64,000 nucleotides of DNA. It comes from Rhipicephalus microplus (lineage: Eukaryota > Arthropoda > Arachnida > Ixodida > Ixodidae). Each line of letters starts with the position of its first letter. The first letter of the stretch is position 1. The notes under the pieces were generated by a model that worked only from the letters and a program-made list of their open reading frames with translations, did not search any database and was not told the DNA's origin. The translations under genes and the position numbers were made by a program. Shown in pieces: positions 8,890 to 20,168 of this stretch. Location: assembly GCF_043290135.1 (NCBI RefSeq), contig NW_027464589.1, positions 1,741,001 through 1,805,000 of the forward strand, read 5' to 3'.

Positions 8890-11660
8890 TCAATATTTTG
8901 CCTATTTTCATTGTAACGTGAATAAATTACCAATCACTTTATGTCCAATATCTCTTCATAAAAACCTTGAACGGCACTTTGTCTAAAGGAACAGTAAATT
9001 TATTCCGTTTTGTTTTGTTGAATAGTGTCGTTGTAGTCGCAGTACAACGGAGGCTTGTACAGCGAAATTCCTCTGTTGCTCACACTATTTTTATTGCTAC
9101 TGGGTACCGCTTCCGACCAGGCGTTAAAATCAGATGTTATTGAAAAGTCATCATTGAAAATAGAAAAAGAATATAGCTAGGAAACCAAAGCCGCATTTTT
9201 TTTACTTCTCGTGGTGCACACATTGATTGATATTTCTTGCGTTAAAGAACAGACATGGTTGAGTTATTGAGCTTTGACACATGTTTGGCTCTTGCACTTG
9301 GGCAGCTGACCTGGCACATGGTTATGTGTTTCTATGTTCTATTTGTACGAATCAATGGCGTAGCAAGCAATATCTCTTGGGAAAAGGGTGGGGGGGGGGG
9401 GGTGTTCAACCATAACAAACAACCTTTTAATGTATGTGCTGTATTTCACATGTTCGCGTTTTAATACGACCATCTATGCATTCTTGCGTACATGCACGTT
9501 TCACATAGCCCGAACCTGCTTGTTTTCCTAAAGCTTGGTTTGGTTGTTCATTGGAATTGTGAGCTGCATAGAGACTGTATATTGAAGTTATGTTTCACGC
9601 GTAGTAGCAACAGTACACTCATTGGGCCCAACTGCATTGCGTTGAGTTTTCTCTAAACTCTCTCTAATAGTGATCTGACGTAAGCAGGGCGAAAATGAAC
9701 AAAAAAAAACAGGAAAACTTACCTTGTCGTTGATACAGGCGATCATCTAACGAAGGTATGCTTCACCGTATATTTCGGCTAGGGTATATAGCAAAGATTC
9801 ACTGGAGAAAAAGCCGCTCAGAAGTACGGTGGATGCAGTGCATCGAAGGTTTGGTATTACGTTTCTTCTCCGCTTGTTTGTCAAGCTTTCGCGCCACACT
9901 CTAACCGATGTTGTGTGCGAGCTTCATCGAAACACTTGAACACGCTGGCGCCCGCACGAAGTCTTGGAGCACTCGCAGGACGAGTATCCTCACACCCGAA
10001 GGCAGGTAATCCACTGGCTCATGCATAGAACCCAACACATCACGGCACTGGTGAGCGCTTCTCTTGACACCAGGCCCACCTCTCCGGACACCACAGTACC
10101 CATTGCCGCACCGTTCGAAGACAGCTCGGAAGTAAACGCTTATCGTCACTGTCAAAAGAACGCGGTTAGGGCAGCCTAATTGATCGAGAACTGCCGTCAA
10201 AGCGAGACGGGTTCCGCAATGGACGCGATGTTTTCGCAGAAGCTTCACTCGAGGGACGATTCAAGGTAGCTCGATCGTTTCCTTGACAATCCTTGACGCT
10301 CGAGATTTTCTCAAGTAAAGCAAGCGTTTCAAGTGAAGGGCGGTTTATGATTGGAAACGCCACTCAAAAAGCATTTCAGGTGAAGGGTCGAGTCGAGCAG
10401 TGTTTATGAATACGGAGGTCACATCTCATGGTGGGGAAGATCGTATGTCTTTGCTGGCTTTGGGCTTCTAGGAACAATTTTGTTGCAGCTACCGGGCGCA
10501 CAAATGTCACTGCAATCGTTGCACGGTCTCCGTTTGCGAAAAGAACAGGCTTTTCAGGCACAGTGAAATACCTAATAAGACGCTTATTTGCGTTCATATG
10601 TGCCTGTGAGTAGTTTTCGTGCATCATTTGTGCGTGAGAAACGCAGGGCACGTTTTCAACTGCCTGCCATTGTGCACGTGACCTTCCAATTTCTGGCTAT
10701 CGCGTTTATTGCTTCACCTTAGCGACAAAGCTGTGACTTTTTTTTTAGTGGACTGGGCCTATATAACGATCGGTTTTAAGCGAACCGGCACGCCGCACTA
10801 AGAGAAACCTCCTTCTTTCGTTTCTATTTCCTTCTGATGTCTTTCTTCCTGGGTATTCTAGCACCCACCTTGCTGAAGTCCCTGCCCTTTTTTTACTACT
10901 TTCTACTTTCAGTGCGTGAATTTGTTTTGCATTACCTGGTCTACAGTGTAATTTTGATGAATAGGAGAGTTTTCCAAGGCACTCCTGTCCAGGACACCAA
11001 GGCGAACGAAGAGTTCTGAAGCCTTTTCTCCCCTGCAAAAGAGTAAAAAAAAACATCTTTCAGTCATTCCGTGCAAGTAGGACATGGAAAAAAATACATT
11101 ACACTTCCGTTGCGTGGCTAGTTGGAAGCTAGTTTGCGGGCCGCATTCGGGAGTGAAGCGCTTTTCTTGTTCGTCAAAACGAAGACAGAAGGACGAGAAG
11201 AAGGCACAACACGCGCCATATCCACAACTGGTGTTTTCATTAGAAAAGAAGCACCTCTTATATGCAGCAAGAACTGTCACAGAAAAATCACCTAAATGTA
11301 CAGAAGTTTTATAAAGCGAACCATGCCTAATTGAAATCAAAGAGAGTTGGATAACTTGCAGAAAAATGCAAAAAAACAATGCATGGTAAGTTAGCATAGT
11401 CAGTTGACAAGTGTCGCCTACAGACATTCAAATTTTTCGTTACGAGGGACACCTTGCTGACGCATTTGCTTTATTCATTTATCTCACCATTTCATCACAA
11501 AAGCTGGAAAGAATAACAGCATTATTTAAAGAAAGATTATATCCCCAAGGAAGAAAATAATTGATCTATCTACAGGAAACGACAGAAGAGCAGTTGTTGC
11601 AGTCTCGTGTTGATGCATCTCCCGTTGTGTGCGACATGCACTTTGTTGAAAACTAAGCTG
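8890..11660. other. Region without a recognisable gene
   Basis: Mixed AT-rich sequence with a G10-11 run near 9389-9400 and short frames only. The longest, 172 codons on the minus strand (10909-11427), is rich in Cys, Phe and Ser and has no recognisable domain; the 115-codon minus frame at 9901-10248 is likewise unrecognised. I could not identify transposon motifs. Confidence 0.4.
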
Positions 11661-11680
11661 TGTGTCTACTTTGAGGCAGA

Positions 11681-11765
11681 CTCTTCTGTCTTCTTTCCTT
11701 CTATCTTCGTCGATGCTGCCTTGCTGCCACTGTGAACCTATACCAACTTTCCCGACTTACGAACG
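11681..11765 (+). repeat. Dispersed repeat copy 1 (pair with 12557-12640)
   Basis: Shares TCTTCTGTCTTCTTTCCTTC, GTCGATGCTGCCTTGCTGCC and a TATACCAACTTTCCCGACTT-type end with the segment at 12557. Its end resembles the terminal tails of Penelope-like elements seen elsewhere in the window (ACCAACTAG.CCAA), so it may be a PLE terminal remnant. That link is weak. Confidence 0.5.
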
Positions 11766-12556
11766 TGGCTGGTTAACGAACCAGAAGAACATTTTGGACA
11801 CTGCTTTACCTTCGACTTTAAGAGTAAATTTTACTAACATAATCGGGCCTCGTGAACCTCACCTTCTCAGTGGGCAGTCTACATTCACTCCTCGGTGCAT
11901 GCTCCAACCGTGCCGGGAGGAAATGAATCACTCTGCGCGTACTACTGGCCGTTTCAGAGTATCTTAGAGTGCCTACAGCAAGCACAGATTCTAGGTGTTC
12001 ACTACGCCATAATTGTTCCTTATCGGAACCTGCGAAGGGCCGGAACCTCTATACGTTCATAAGGCAGCACGTAAACCCATGGAGCTCTCGACTTCATTGA
12101 CGCTTTTGCTGCAAATGAAGATCAAATATGTCTGAGTGATTTTTCTGAGGTGGGCCTTTAGAACACCTACTAATTGCGTGATTCGCGTGCTTTGACATTT
12201 GTGGTGACGCTTTTGCCTCGGAATATTACATGCGTTAGATGGCTGCTTCCGCTACGTGGCATGAAATTTTTTTTTCTATTTTGCTGAAGCGGTTTCAAGA
12301 AAACATTCTGGCTTTATGGTAGAACGCTAGTTGTCAGAAAGATGGCATGCATTCGAGTGTCACTGGGACCTCAGTGTACAGTACCTGTTGTTTATTTTAT
12401 CTGCACCTTTATCGATTTTTAGGTCATGGACAAGATGCTCATTTTCGCCCACAAGCAAGCACGCCGTCTACAAAGACGACGCATATGACAGTGTCAGGAT
12501 TTCAGTTAAAGAAGCTCTTCCTTAATATATCTTTCATACTTTACTCATCAGCGCAG

Positions 12557-12640
12557 CGTCTTTTCTGTCTTCTTTTCTTCTGTCTTTGTTGGTGCTGCCT
12601 TGCTGCCACCGTCAACCCATAACAATTTTCTCGACTATTA
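12557..12640 (+). repeat. Dispersed repeat copy 2 (pair with 11681-11765)
   Basis: Direct repeat of 11681-11765 about 876 bp downstream, with roughly 85 percent identity by eye. The order is the same: TCTTCTTTTCTTCTGTCTTT, then GCTGCCTTGCTGCCACC, then CCCATAACAATTTTCTCGAC. Confidence 0.5.
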
Positions 12641-12955
12641 TTGTGAGCAGAAAATAATGCCTGATATAGTATTGGGGATTTTATTAGATGTAAATGCAAT
12701 ATAAATGTTCAGAAAAAAAAGTGGACGAATATGTAACTTGCCGCCGTGAAGAACCAAACTTGTGACCTTCGATTAACGTTTCGGATCTGTTTAGTTTCTT
12801 ACTGTCTGCTGCTTCAGCGTATACTATAGTGTCAGTCATGTCAGGCGAGATTGAGAGCGCGCCTTTTTGAACAAAGTTACCCTCCATGTGATGTAGCCAA
12901 CTAACCGTCAATTCTTCATGCTCTCTCACAGACAGGTAAGTTTCACTTCTACCTA
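12640..12955. other. Unassigned sequence upstream of the Gypsy remnant
   Basis: Nothing recognisable except CTTGCCGCCGTGAAGAACC followed by TTGTGACCTTCGATTAACG, which resembles a decayed tRNA-related SINE in reverse orientation. The join to Gypsy pol sequence near 12958 is abrupt. Confidence 0.3.
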
Positions 12956-12957
12956 AA

Positions 12958-13380
12958 CCCGCTGGACTCGCATCAAACTGGAAAAATGCCCCTTCGGCTT
13001 CGAAGAACTCCAGTTCCTGGGACACGTGATCAGTAGCGAAGGTGTGAAGCCTGACTCAGATAAAACAGCAGCCGTCGCAAAGTTCGCAAGACCTGTTGAT
13101 AAGAAAGCGGTCAGGCGTTTTTTTTTTTTTGGGGTCTCTGCGCCTGCTACCGGCGATTTATAGCAGGCTTTGCACAAATCGCCTCTCCACTCACCCACCT
13201 TACAAAGGAAGACATCGCATTTGTATGGGGTGAAGAACAAGAAGCTTCATTCAACGAGCTGCGACAGCGTCTACAAACTCCACCTGTCCTCTCTCACTTC
13301 GACGAGAATGCACAAACAGCCATCCATACAGACGCCAGCAATGTGGGCCTAGGTGCTGTTCTTGCCCATGCCAAGATGGT
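12958..13380 (+). pseudogene. Gypsy RT thumb / start of RNase H, frameshifted
   Basis: Reading across frames gives IKLEKCPFGFEELQFLGHVI (RT thumb), KKAVRRF, then after a T12 tract the equivalent of GLCAYYRRFIAGF, followed by EASFNELRQRLQTPPVL and the first RNase H catalytic motif IHTDASNVGLGAVLA (about 13322-13368). The T-tract expansion near 13117-13130 and a one-base deletion near 13367 break the frame. Confidence 0.8.
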
Positions 13381-14217
13381 GTGGAGAGAGTGGTTGCCTA
13401 CGCTAGCAAAACGTTGACACGCGCCGAGTCCAACTACTCAACAACGGAGAAGGAGTGTCTGGCCGTCGTTTGGGCAGTTGCGAAGTTCCGCCCGTACTTA
13501 TATGGCCGCGCTTTTCAAGTCGTAAGCGACCATCACTCTCTTTGTTGGTTGACCAACATGAAAGACCCATCTGGACGTTTAGCACGATGGAGCTTACGGC
13601 TCCAAGAGTACGACATGGCCGTAGTTTACAAGTCCGGAAAGCAACACTTAGACGCCGACTGTTTGTCAAGGTCACCGATTAAATCACCGGCTATAGAGGA
13701 TGATGATTTCCCAGGTTTTTTAGGAGTTGTTGATGCAGCTATCATTTCTCGGCAACAACAAGATGATCGGGAGCTCAACTCGCTTATAGAATTCTTGAAC
13801 GGACGAGCAGCCAAAGCACCAAGAGTGTTTTCAAAGAACTTTTGGTCATTCTGTTCACGGGACGGAATTCTGTTCAAAAAGAACTTTTCATCAACAGGTA
13901 GAAGCTATCTGCTGGTAGTTCCTGTAGCTCTCCGCAGCGAAATTTTACAAGCCTGCCATGACGAAGCCACTGCGGGCCACCTCGGTTTCACAAGAACACT
14001 GACACACATCAAAGAAAAATATTACTGGCCAGGAATCGCAGCAGAGGTGAAACATTACTTCCGAACATGCATTGACTGTCAGCGGCACAAGGTACTACCT
14101 GTCAAGCCCGCTGGGCTATTATATCTTGTGACCGTGCCAGTAACTCCGTTTTCTCAAATTGGAATGGATCTGTTGGGCCCATTCCTACATCGAACAGCGG
14201 CAACAAATGGGTTATAG
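13381..14217 (+). pseudogene. Gypsy RNase H and integrase zinc-binding region
   Basis: A 278-codon open segment of pol. It holds YASKTLTRAESNYSTTEKEC (RNase H catalytic Glu), VVSDHHSLCWL (catalytic Asp) and KQHLDADCLSRSP. After a linker comes the integrase HHCC finger: CHDEATAGHLG, YYWPGI, CIDCQRHK. The first Asp region of the integrase core (GMDLLGPF) is at the end. A one-base loss near 14181 shifts the frame, so the conserved NKWVIVATDY continues in the next segment. Confidence 0.85.
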
Positions 14218-15002
14218 TGGCGACGGACTACCTTACCCGATACTCGGAGACCAAGGCAATTGCAAGTGGTACTGCAGCTGAAGCGGCCCAGTTCTTCATT
14301 GAGAACATTGTTCTGAGACATGGTGCTCCAGCTGTCGTCATAACAGACAAAGGTACCGCAATTACAGCCGAGCTTTTGCGCACTGTGCTTACGCTCAGTG
14401 GCACAGCGCATAGGAAGATGACAGCTTACCACCCACAAACTAATGGGCTTACAGAAAGACTTACCAAGACAATCGCTGACATGCTTTGCATGTACGTCGA
14501 CGTAGAACACAAGAATTGGGACCGAGTATTGCCGTACATCACATTCGCGTATAATACGGCGCGCCAGGAAACAACCAAAATGACGCCGTTCGCACTAATT
14601 CATGGCAGAGAAGTTACGACAATGCTTGACGCCATGCTGCCTTACGATTGCAATGATTCAGAGACAGACGCCGCAGACTTCACTGAGCGCGCCGAAGAAG
14701 CAAGGCAGCTTGCCCGCGTCAAAATAATGAACCAGCAGCAACTTGACGCCCAACGGTACAACCTTCGCCATCGATTTGTCATTTATCAACCAGGAGATAG
14801 AGTCTGGGCTTGGTTTCCTGTACGACGACGAGGCCTCTCAGAGAAACTTCTGCGCCGATACTTCGGACCCTACAAGGTTCTGCGTCGTCTTAGCGACGTG
14901 ACGTACGAAGTCGTGCCCGACGCCTCCTCCTGTTCAAAACGTCGCCAGCATCTGCCTGAGACAGTGCACGTGGTCCGCGTGAAACTTTACCACTCTCAGT
15001 GA
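14217..15002 (+). pseudogene. Gypsy integrase catalytic core and C-terminus
   Basis: A 261-codon open segment. It begins at ATDYLTRYSETKA, then VITDKGTAI (second catalytic Asp; DRG is usual), then AYHPQTNGLTERLTKTI with the catalytic Glu of the DD(35)E triad. It continues with WDRVLPYITFAYNTARQ and a C-terminal GDRVWAWFPVRRRG segment (GPY/F-like: YFGPYKVLRRL). It ends with HVVRVKLYHSQ, usual for Gypsy pol. The core residues appear intact although the element is broken upstream. Confidence 0.85.
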
Positions 15003-15063
15003 TGTAAACACTCGATGGCCGCATCTCTACCTGTTGAGCGTCGGGACGACGCTCACTCTTGCG

Positions 15064-15431
<368 letters not shown>

Positions 15432-15560
15432 TAGACGTTGCGAGGAAGGAAGCGCACTGGCTCCGTAGTATAAACGGAAGCGAAAAAGCACGACTAACGA
15501 GGAAACACTTTTATTAATCACATACGTTTCGGCTGGTGGGCCAGCCTTAGTCAGTGAGTA
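15432..15560 (-). mobile_element. PLE terminal-repeat fragment with hammerhead-like core
   Basis: On the minus strand 15526-15554 reads CTGACTA, then a GGCTGG/CCAGCC stem with CCCA loop, then GAAAC. This is the same layout as the terminal repeats of the PLE at 28692-30780 (which has CCGACGA, GGCAGG/CCTGCC, GAAAC). Hammerhead motifs in PLE terminal repeats are established. This copy has U where the core CUGANGA needs G at position six, so it is probably inactive. Confidence 0.55.
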
Positions 15561-15585
15561 TATATATAGTGAGTAAGTATATATA

Positions 15586-15623
<38 letters not shown>

Positions 15624-15630
<7 letters not shown>

Positions 15631-15812
15631 AAAGGAGTAATTCACACACAACGAACGTTTCAGCACAGTTTAGTCCAACAGCACAGTTTAGTTTAGTCCG
15701 TTTAGCCGTTTAGCCGTTTAGCAGTTTAGTCCGTTTCAGCACAGTTTAGTCGTTGTGTGTGAATTACTCCTTTTTCTATACTATCAGAGCCTGCGTGATA
15801 CTTCCTATAATC

Positions 15813-15816
<4 letters not shown>
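15624..15816 (+). mobile_element. Miniature fold-back, probably PLE-derived
   Basis: Perfect 31-bp inverted arms (15624-15654 and 15750-15780) enclose about 95 bp with repeated CAGTTTAGTCC / CGTTTAGC motifs. A 36-nt tail without inverted partner (15781-15816) follows, and (TA)n lies on both outer sides. Arms plus a one-sided tail of 32-37 nt is the same structure as in the larger PLEs here. No coding sequence. Confidence 0.5.

Positions 15817-15878
<62 letters not shown>
15817..15878. repeat. (TA)n microsatellite
   Basis: About 60 bp of TA dinucleotides directly after the fold-back tail. Confidence 0.95.
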
Positions 15879-15879
<1 letters not shown>

Positions 15880-15881
<2 letters not shown>

Positions 15882-16130
15882 TACTGCAATTTCGTGATGA
15901 CCATAATGTGTTTTGTTAAAACGTATGTGTCGACATCTGTTATGTTTGTTGAATTTGAATTTCGTGTCCCCTCATTCAAAAGCAGAATGAAATTTGTATC
16001 CTTTGTTCCACTTCACCTGAGCAAATGTATGGGTGGAGGGACCTTAGTCAGGCAGAGGTAATCTGCCTTTAGTCCCTTCAACCTAGGCAATCAATGTTTT
16101 TGTCTAAATAAACAGTGAATGAATTAATGA
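15880..16130 (+). mobile_element. Probable LINE 3'-UTR remnant
   Basis: GTGGAGGGACCTTAGTCAGG, then CTTTAGTCCCTTCAACC and a TAAATAAACAGTGAATGAATT tail look like the 3' end of a tick CR1-like LINE. The TA tract and PLE pieces lie upstream. There is no coding part, so this is tentative. Confidence 0.4.
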
Positions 16131-16926
16131 ATTTCCCGACGTACAATAATGAACGAGAAATTGGGTAAATAGAAACAAACGATCGAAGATTTGTTAGAGC
16201 ATGGCTACTCTAGATGGCATATCTTGTACACATTGCGTTGGTCAAATATTTCGATTTCAACATATCAATTTTATTCAGAATGAACAAGCTATCACACGTG
16301 GTTGTATATCTGTGTGATATTTATGCACATTGTAATACCAGTTAGCAATTACTATTAAGGTCACAAACCTAGTCAAGCTGATACACGAATTTTGTCTATG
16401 CACCTTTCATCTGTATCGAAACTGTTGTTAATAAAAATAAACTGAGGTTTAAAAATTTATTGTAGTAACCAAAAGCAGAGTATGTCTCTATGACGTAAAT
16501 CAATTTGCATTGTTCTGTTCTGCTCTGGACAATCGGGGACCCTCTCAGCAGAACTTGATTAGCTGCTATAGTTCATTTTAACCATTGATATTGACATTAC
16601 ACAGAACCGCGCAACATGACAGGTATCGAGAGATAACACACAAAGTAATCACTCTGTCTCTTTTCTATGTGTTTTTCCTCTTTTGCCTTGTTGCATGTAT
16701 TTAAGACCACCAAATTAGCACAAAAACGTGTCCAGACAAAGGCAGTCAACTTTCCCGCAAACAATTAGCTCGCTTCATGTCTAGATTTTCTTTATGACAT
16801 CGTGATTACTGATCACTCGTCGAATATCCAAACACGCGAAAAGCAATATACCAGGTATGATGTTAGTGGTTCGGCAATGAGGGGGTGGGGGGCACGCATG
16901 CGATAAGAGAAAATGGAGGAGAAAAA
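16131..16926. other. Region without a recognisable gene
   Basis: AT-rich sequence with only short frames and no motif that I can name. It ends at the first target-site duplication of the PLE. Confidence 0.4.
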
Positions 16927-17137
16927 TATGAACCCTCATATTTGCAAGATGTTTCAGCGCGCGAACAAAGGAAAAAGGACAGGGTAGACAGGAAGAGCGC
17001 TGACTTCCAACTAACTTTATTTGACAGAGTGGCAAGAATATATACTGCTAAAAAGGATGATAACAGAGCATAAAAGTAAAAAAGACACCTAATCTGCACA
17101 TCAGTAACATAACACGTGTGACAGGTCCTCTATTCTC

Positions 17138-19237
17138 TTAAAGCCCAGCTAGGTAATCACGTTCAGCCTGTGGTAAAGCAATCGATGATGTGCTTACACA
17201 TTTATCTCCTAGCAAGTGTATTTTTTCGGCTTCAATAATTTCTCGGGTAAGTTGGTCCCTGTGTGTTGCCAATATTGAGCACTGATCAAAGAGAGGGGTG
17301 CACCCACAATCTCGGCAATGAATGCCAAGATGCCCTTGTACCACATTGTGCACATTGTCTCGGTGTTCTCGGAGGCGGTTATTTATGCACCTGCTGGTTT
17401 GCCCGACATATATGCACCCACACGTCAGTGGAATCAAGTAAACGACTCCCACTGCGCATGGGACGTAGCGTGTCCTGTGCGCGACAGAGCACGAGGCAGA
17501 ATTTGCACGAGGTGCATTGACCCGTTTGCAAAGCCTCTGCAATTTTTCCGGGGCAGAAAAAACCACTAAAACGTTGGCGTCTCGAGCAATCTTTTTTAGC
17601 CTGTGTGATACGTCGTGCACGTAAGGCAGTACGACAGGCCGGCTCTTTCTGACACTGTTTCGCTTATCCGGTTTGTCGCCTCACTTCAAGACAGTCACCA
17701 GCTTTTCCGCCACCGAAACGAGAACAAGCGCGGGGTAACCAGCTTTGGTAAGCCGCTCTACTTGTAGAGCAAAGCGGTGGTGTACCATGTGGGGGCATGA
17801 CTTCTTTAAGGCATTGACAAGGCAGAGGTTAGCGATGCCCCGCTTGACCAATTTAGAGTGAGCTGAGCTGAAAGGCAGAAGAGGCTTTCCACTTCTTGGT
17901 TCACACATCCAGCAAACAAGTCGGGAGTCTAACAAAAGTTTCAAATCTAGAAACTTCAGGTTGTTATCAGTGGGTGATTCATGGGTTAGAACTAGTGGTT
18001 TCAGGCACTCTCGGAAAACAGTCAACGCGTCAGAGGAAATGGTCTGAAAATTTTGACTATCGCATTTCAACAACACTAAGTATTCATCAACAAAACGGCA
18101 AACTTTAAAAACTACAGTGTCGTCAAGCTTGTTTGACAAGACACGATCATGATGTGCTAGAAATATGTCACTAAGAATTGGTGCCAAACATGAACCAATA
18201 CATATACCGCTTTTTTGTAAGTAGTTTATGTCGTCTCATGATACAAAAGTGGCCTTCAAATAAAAACTGAGTAATTCTAATAAGCTGCTGTTGTGAATTC
18301 CTGTACGCGTTTGAAACGCTGATGATCCTAACCTGTCTATGGATTCCTCTACACATTTAAGTAATTGGTCATGTGGCAAAGAGTAATACAAGTCCTTAAT
18401 ATCCACAGACATTGCCTGGAGTCCTGTGTTATTAGTTCGTCCAATAATGTCAATACCAGCGTCAGAGTTCTTGACCAAAAAAGGATCGTCTATTGTTATA
18501 CGTTTTAGCTTCTCCTGCAAGAGAAGTGCTACAGATTTTTGCCAGGTCCTCCTTTCTGTTACAATGGCCCGCAATGGGCAGTCAATTTTGTGAGTTTTCG
18601 CAGAAAAGAACAGGTCAAGGCTAAGCTTTTTGCAACTATCTATCGCCTTCGAAAGCTTTTGAAACCCGAGGGCCCCGGTAAGAGTTTTTGCACGCTTCTT
18701 AAGCTTATCCAGACCAATCTCATCATTCTCGTTGAAAAGAAACTGCATTGCCTGCATAGTTTTCACCTTAAACATTGAACGAGGAAGAACCGCAAAACCA
18801 CCTTCCTTGTCAGCTGGCAGAAGTGACAAGGAATGTGCGTTTAGGTACGCGACAGTGCTTCCTGAATTGACAACTTTGTTTGAAAGCTTACATTTCGAGA
18901 GCACCTGCACGCCTTGGGCAACACATCTATCACATTCAGAGTCAGGAGCACGACGGGCGACTTGCCTGATCAGAGTGAGGAGCTCGTGCGGTGTTCTTGA
19001 AGGTGCCACCGCGTACTTTGGTCCAAGACATAGGGTGTGCTTAACGTTGTCGGGAAGAAAAGCATCCCCGAGAACATGCACACAGTCCTTAGCAGCTGGA
19101 GACTTCCTTGGTGTGATGGCCCGCAGGTAACTGAGCGACTGACGCCACATGAACTCGACGTTTTGGTCTACGAGGCTTGGGAGTTCACGACACTTCTGTT
19201 TAACTGCTGTGCGTTCGTTCCAGTCATGCCCCCACAT
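17138..19237 (-). pseudogene. PLE reverse transcriptase plus GIY-YIG endonuclease, two stop codons
   Basis: One frame of about 700 codons on the minus strand, broken by TGA at 18236-18238 and TGA at 17681-17683; the plus-strand arm has CGA at the second site. The N-terminal part includes LGPKYAVAPSRTPHELLTLI. RT motifs: FFSAKTHKIDCPLRAIV, MSVDIKDLYYSLP, GICIGSCLAPILSDIFLA, then RFVDEYLVLL where FVDD is expected, so the second catalytic Asp is Glu. The endonuclease has GVVYLIPLTCGCIYVGQTS followed by RLREH, with a Cys/His cluster before and after. The start at ATG 19237 lies at the inversion junction, so the N-terminus may be truncated. Confidence 0.85.
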
Positions 19238-19245
19238 GGCCCCAC

Positions 19246-19923
19246 ATGGTACACTTCAAGTCATGCCCCCACATGGTACACCACCGCTTTGCTCTACAAG
19301 TAGAGCGGCTTACCAAACCTGGTTACCCCGCGCATGTTCTCGTTTCGGTGGCGGAAAAGCTGGTCACTGTCTTCAAGCGAGGTGACAAACCGGATAAGCG
19401 AAACAGTGTCAGAAAGAGCCGGCCTGTCGTACTGCCTTACGTGCACGACGTATCACACAGGCTAAAAAAGATTGCTCGAGACGCCAACGTTTTTGTGGTC
19501 TTTTCTGCCCCGGAAAAATTGCAGAGGCTTTGCAAACGGGTCAATGCACCTCGTGCAAATTCTGCCTCGTGCTCTGTCGCGCACAGGACACGCTACGTCC
19601 CATGCGCAGTGGGAGTCGTTTACTTGATTCCACTGACGTGTGGGTGCATCTATGCCGGGCAAACCAGCAGGTGCATAAATGACCGCCTCCGAGAACACCG
19701 AAACAATGTGCACAATGTGGTACAAGGGCATCTTGGCATTCATTGCCGAGATTGTGGGTGCACCCCTTTCTTTGATCAGTGCTCAATATTGGCAAGACAC
19801 AGGGACCAGCTTACCCAAGAAATTATTGAAGCCGAAAAAATACACTTGCTAGGAGATAAATGTGTAAGCACATCATCGATTGCTTTACCACAGGCTGAAC
19901 GTGATTACCTAGCTGGGCTTTGA
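19246..19923 (+). pseudogene. Inverted second copy of the PLE endonuclease region
   Basis: 225 open codons equivalent to the C-terminal third of the minus-strand PLE frame: VERLTKPGYPAHVLVSVAEK, then the GIY-YIG core GVVYLIPLTCGCIYAGQTS with RLREH, and EIIEAEKIH. Unlike the other arm it has no internal stop (CGA at the site of the second TGA). It has no RT domain of its own and the apparent ATG arises at the inversion junction, so it is a structural part of the fold-back element rather than an independent gene. Confidence 0.8.
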
Positions 19924-20168
19924 GGCAATAGAGGACCTGTCACACGTGTTATGTTACTGATGTGTAGTTTAGGCGTCCCTTTTACCTTCATGCTCTGTTA
20001 TCATCCTTTTTAGCAGTATATATTCTTGCCACTCTGTCAAATAAAGTTAGTTGGAAGTCAGCGCTCTTTCTGTCTACCCTGTTCTTTTTCCTTTGTTCGC
20101 GCGCTGAAACATCTTGCAAATATGACTACGCACCAACTAGCCCAAGTTTCCACTCTTATGAACCCTCA

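Larger units (their letters stand above)
16927..20168 (-). mobile_element. Penelope-like element with 867-bp inverted arms and 12-bp target-site duplication
   Basis: TATGAACCCTCA occurs at 16927-16938 and again at 20157-20168, bracketing the element. Inside, 16937-17803 and 19258-20124 are inverted copies of equal length (867 bp, only scattered mismatches). Both arms contain the GIY-YIG endonuclease end of the element. The body reads on the minus strand. A 32-nt tail (20125-20156, containing ACCAACTAGCCCAA) lies outside the right arm, as known for one end of Penelope elements. Two stops and an altered catalytic motif make the long frame inactive. Confidence 0.85.

Noticed and set aside
8718..8986. 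Asp/Arg/Thr-rich and Val/Ser/Leu-rich frames on opposite strands
   Set aside because: Generated by the GACA/GATG simple repeat.
10909..11427. 172-codon minus frame rich in Cys and Phe
   Set aside because: Length alone; no motif, and the sequence is low-complexity T-rich on the coding strand.
20060..20112. Hammerhead-like GCGCTGAAAC at the end of the large PLE arm
   Set aside because: Only the GAAAC box and a possible GCGC stem are present; no CUGANGA box at a sensible distance.
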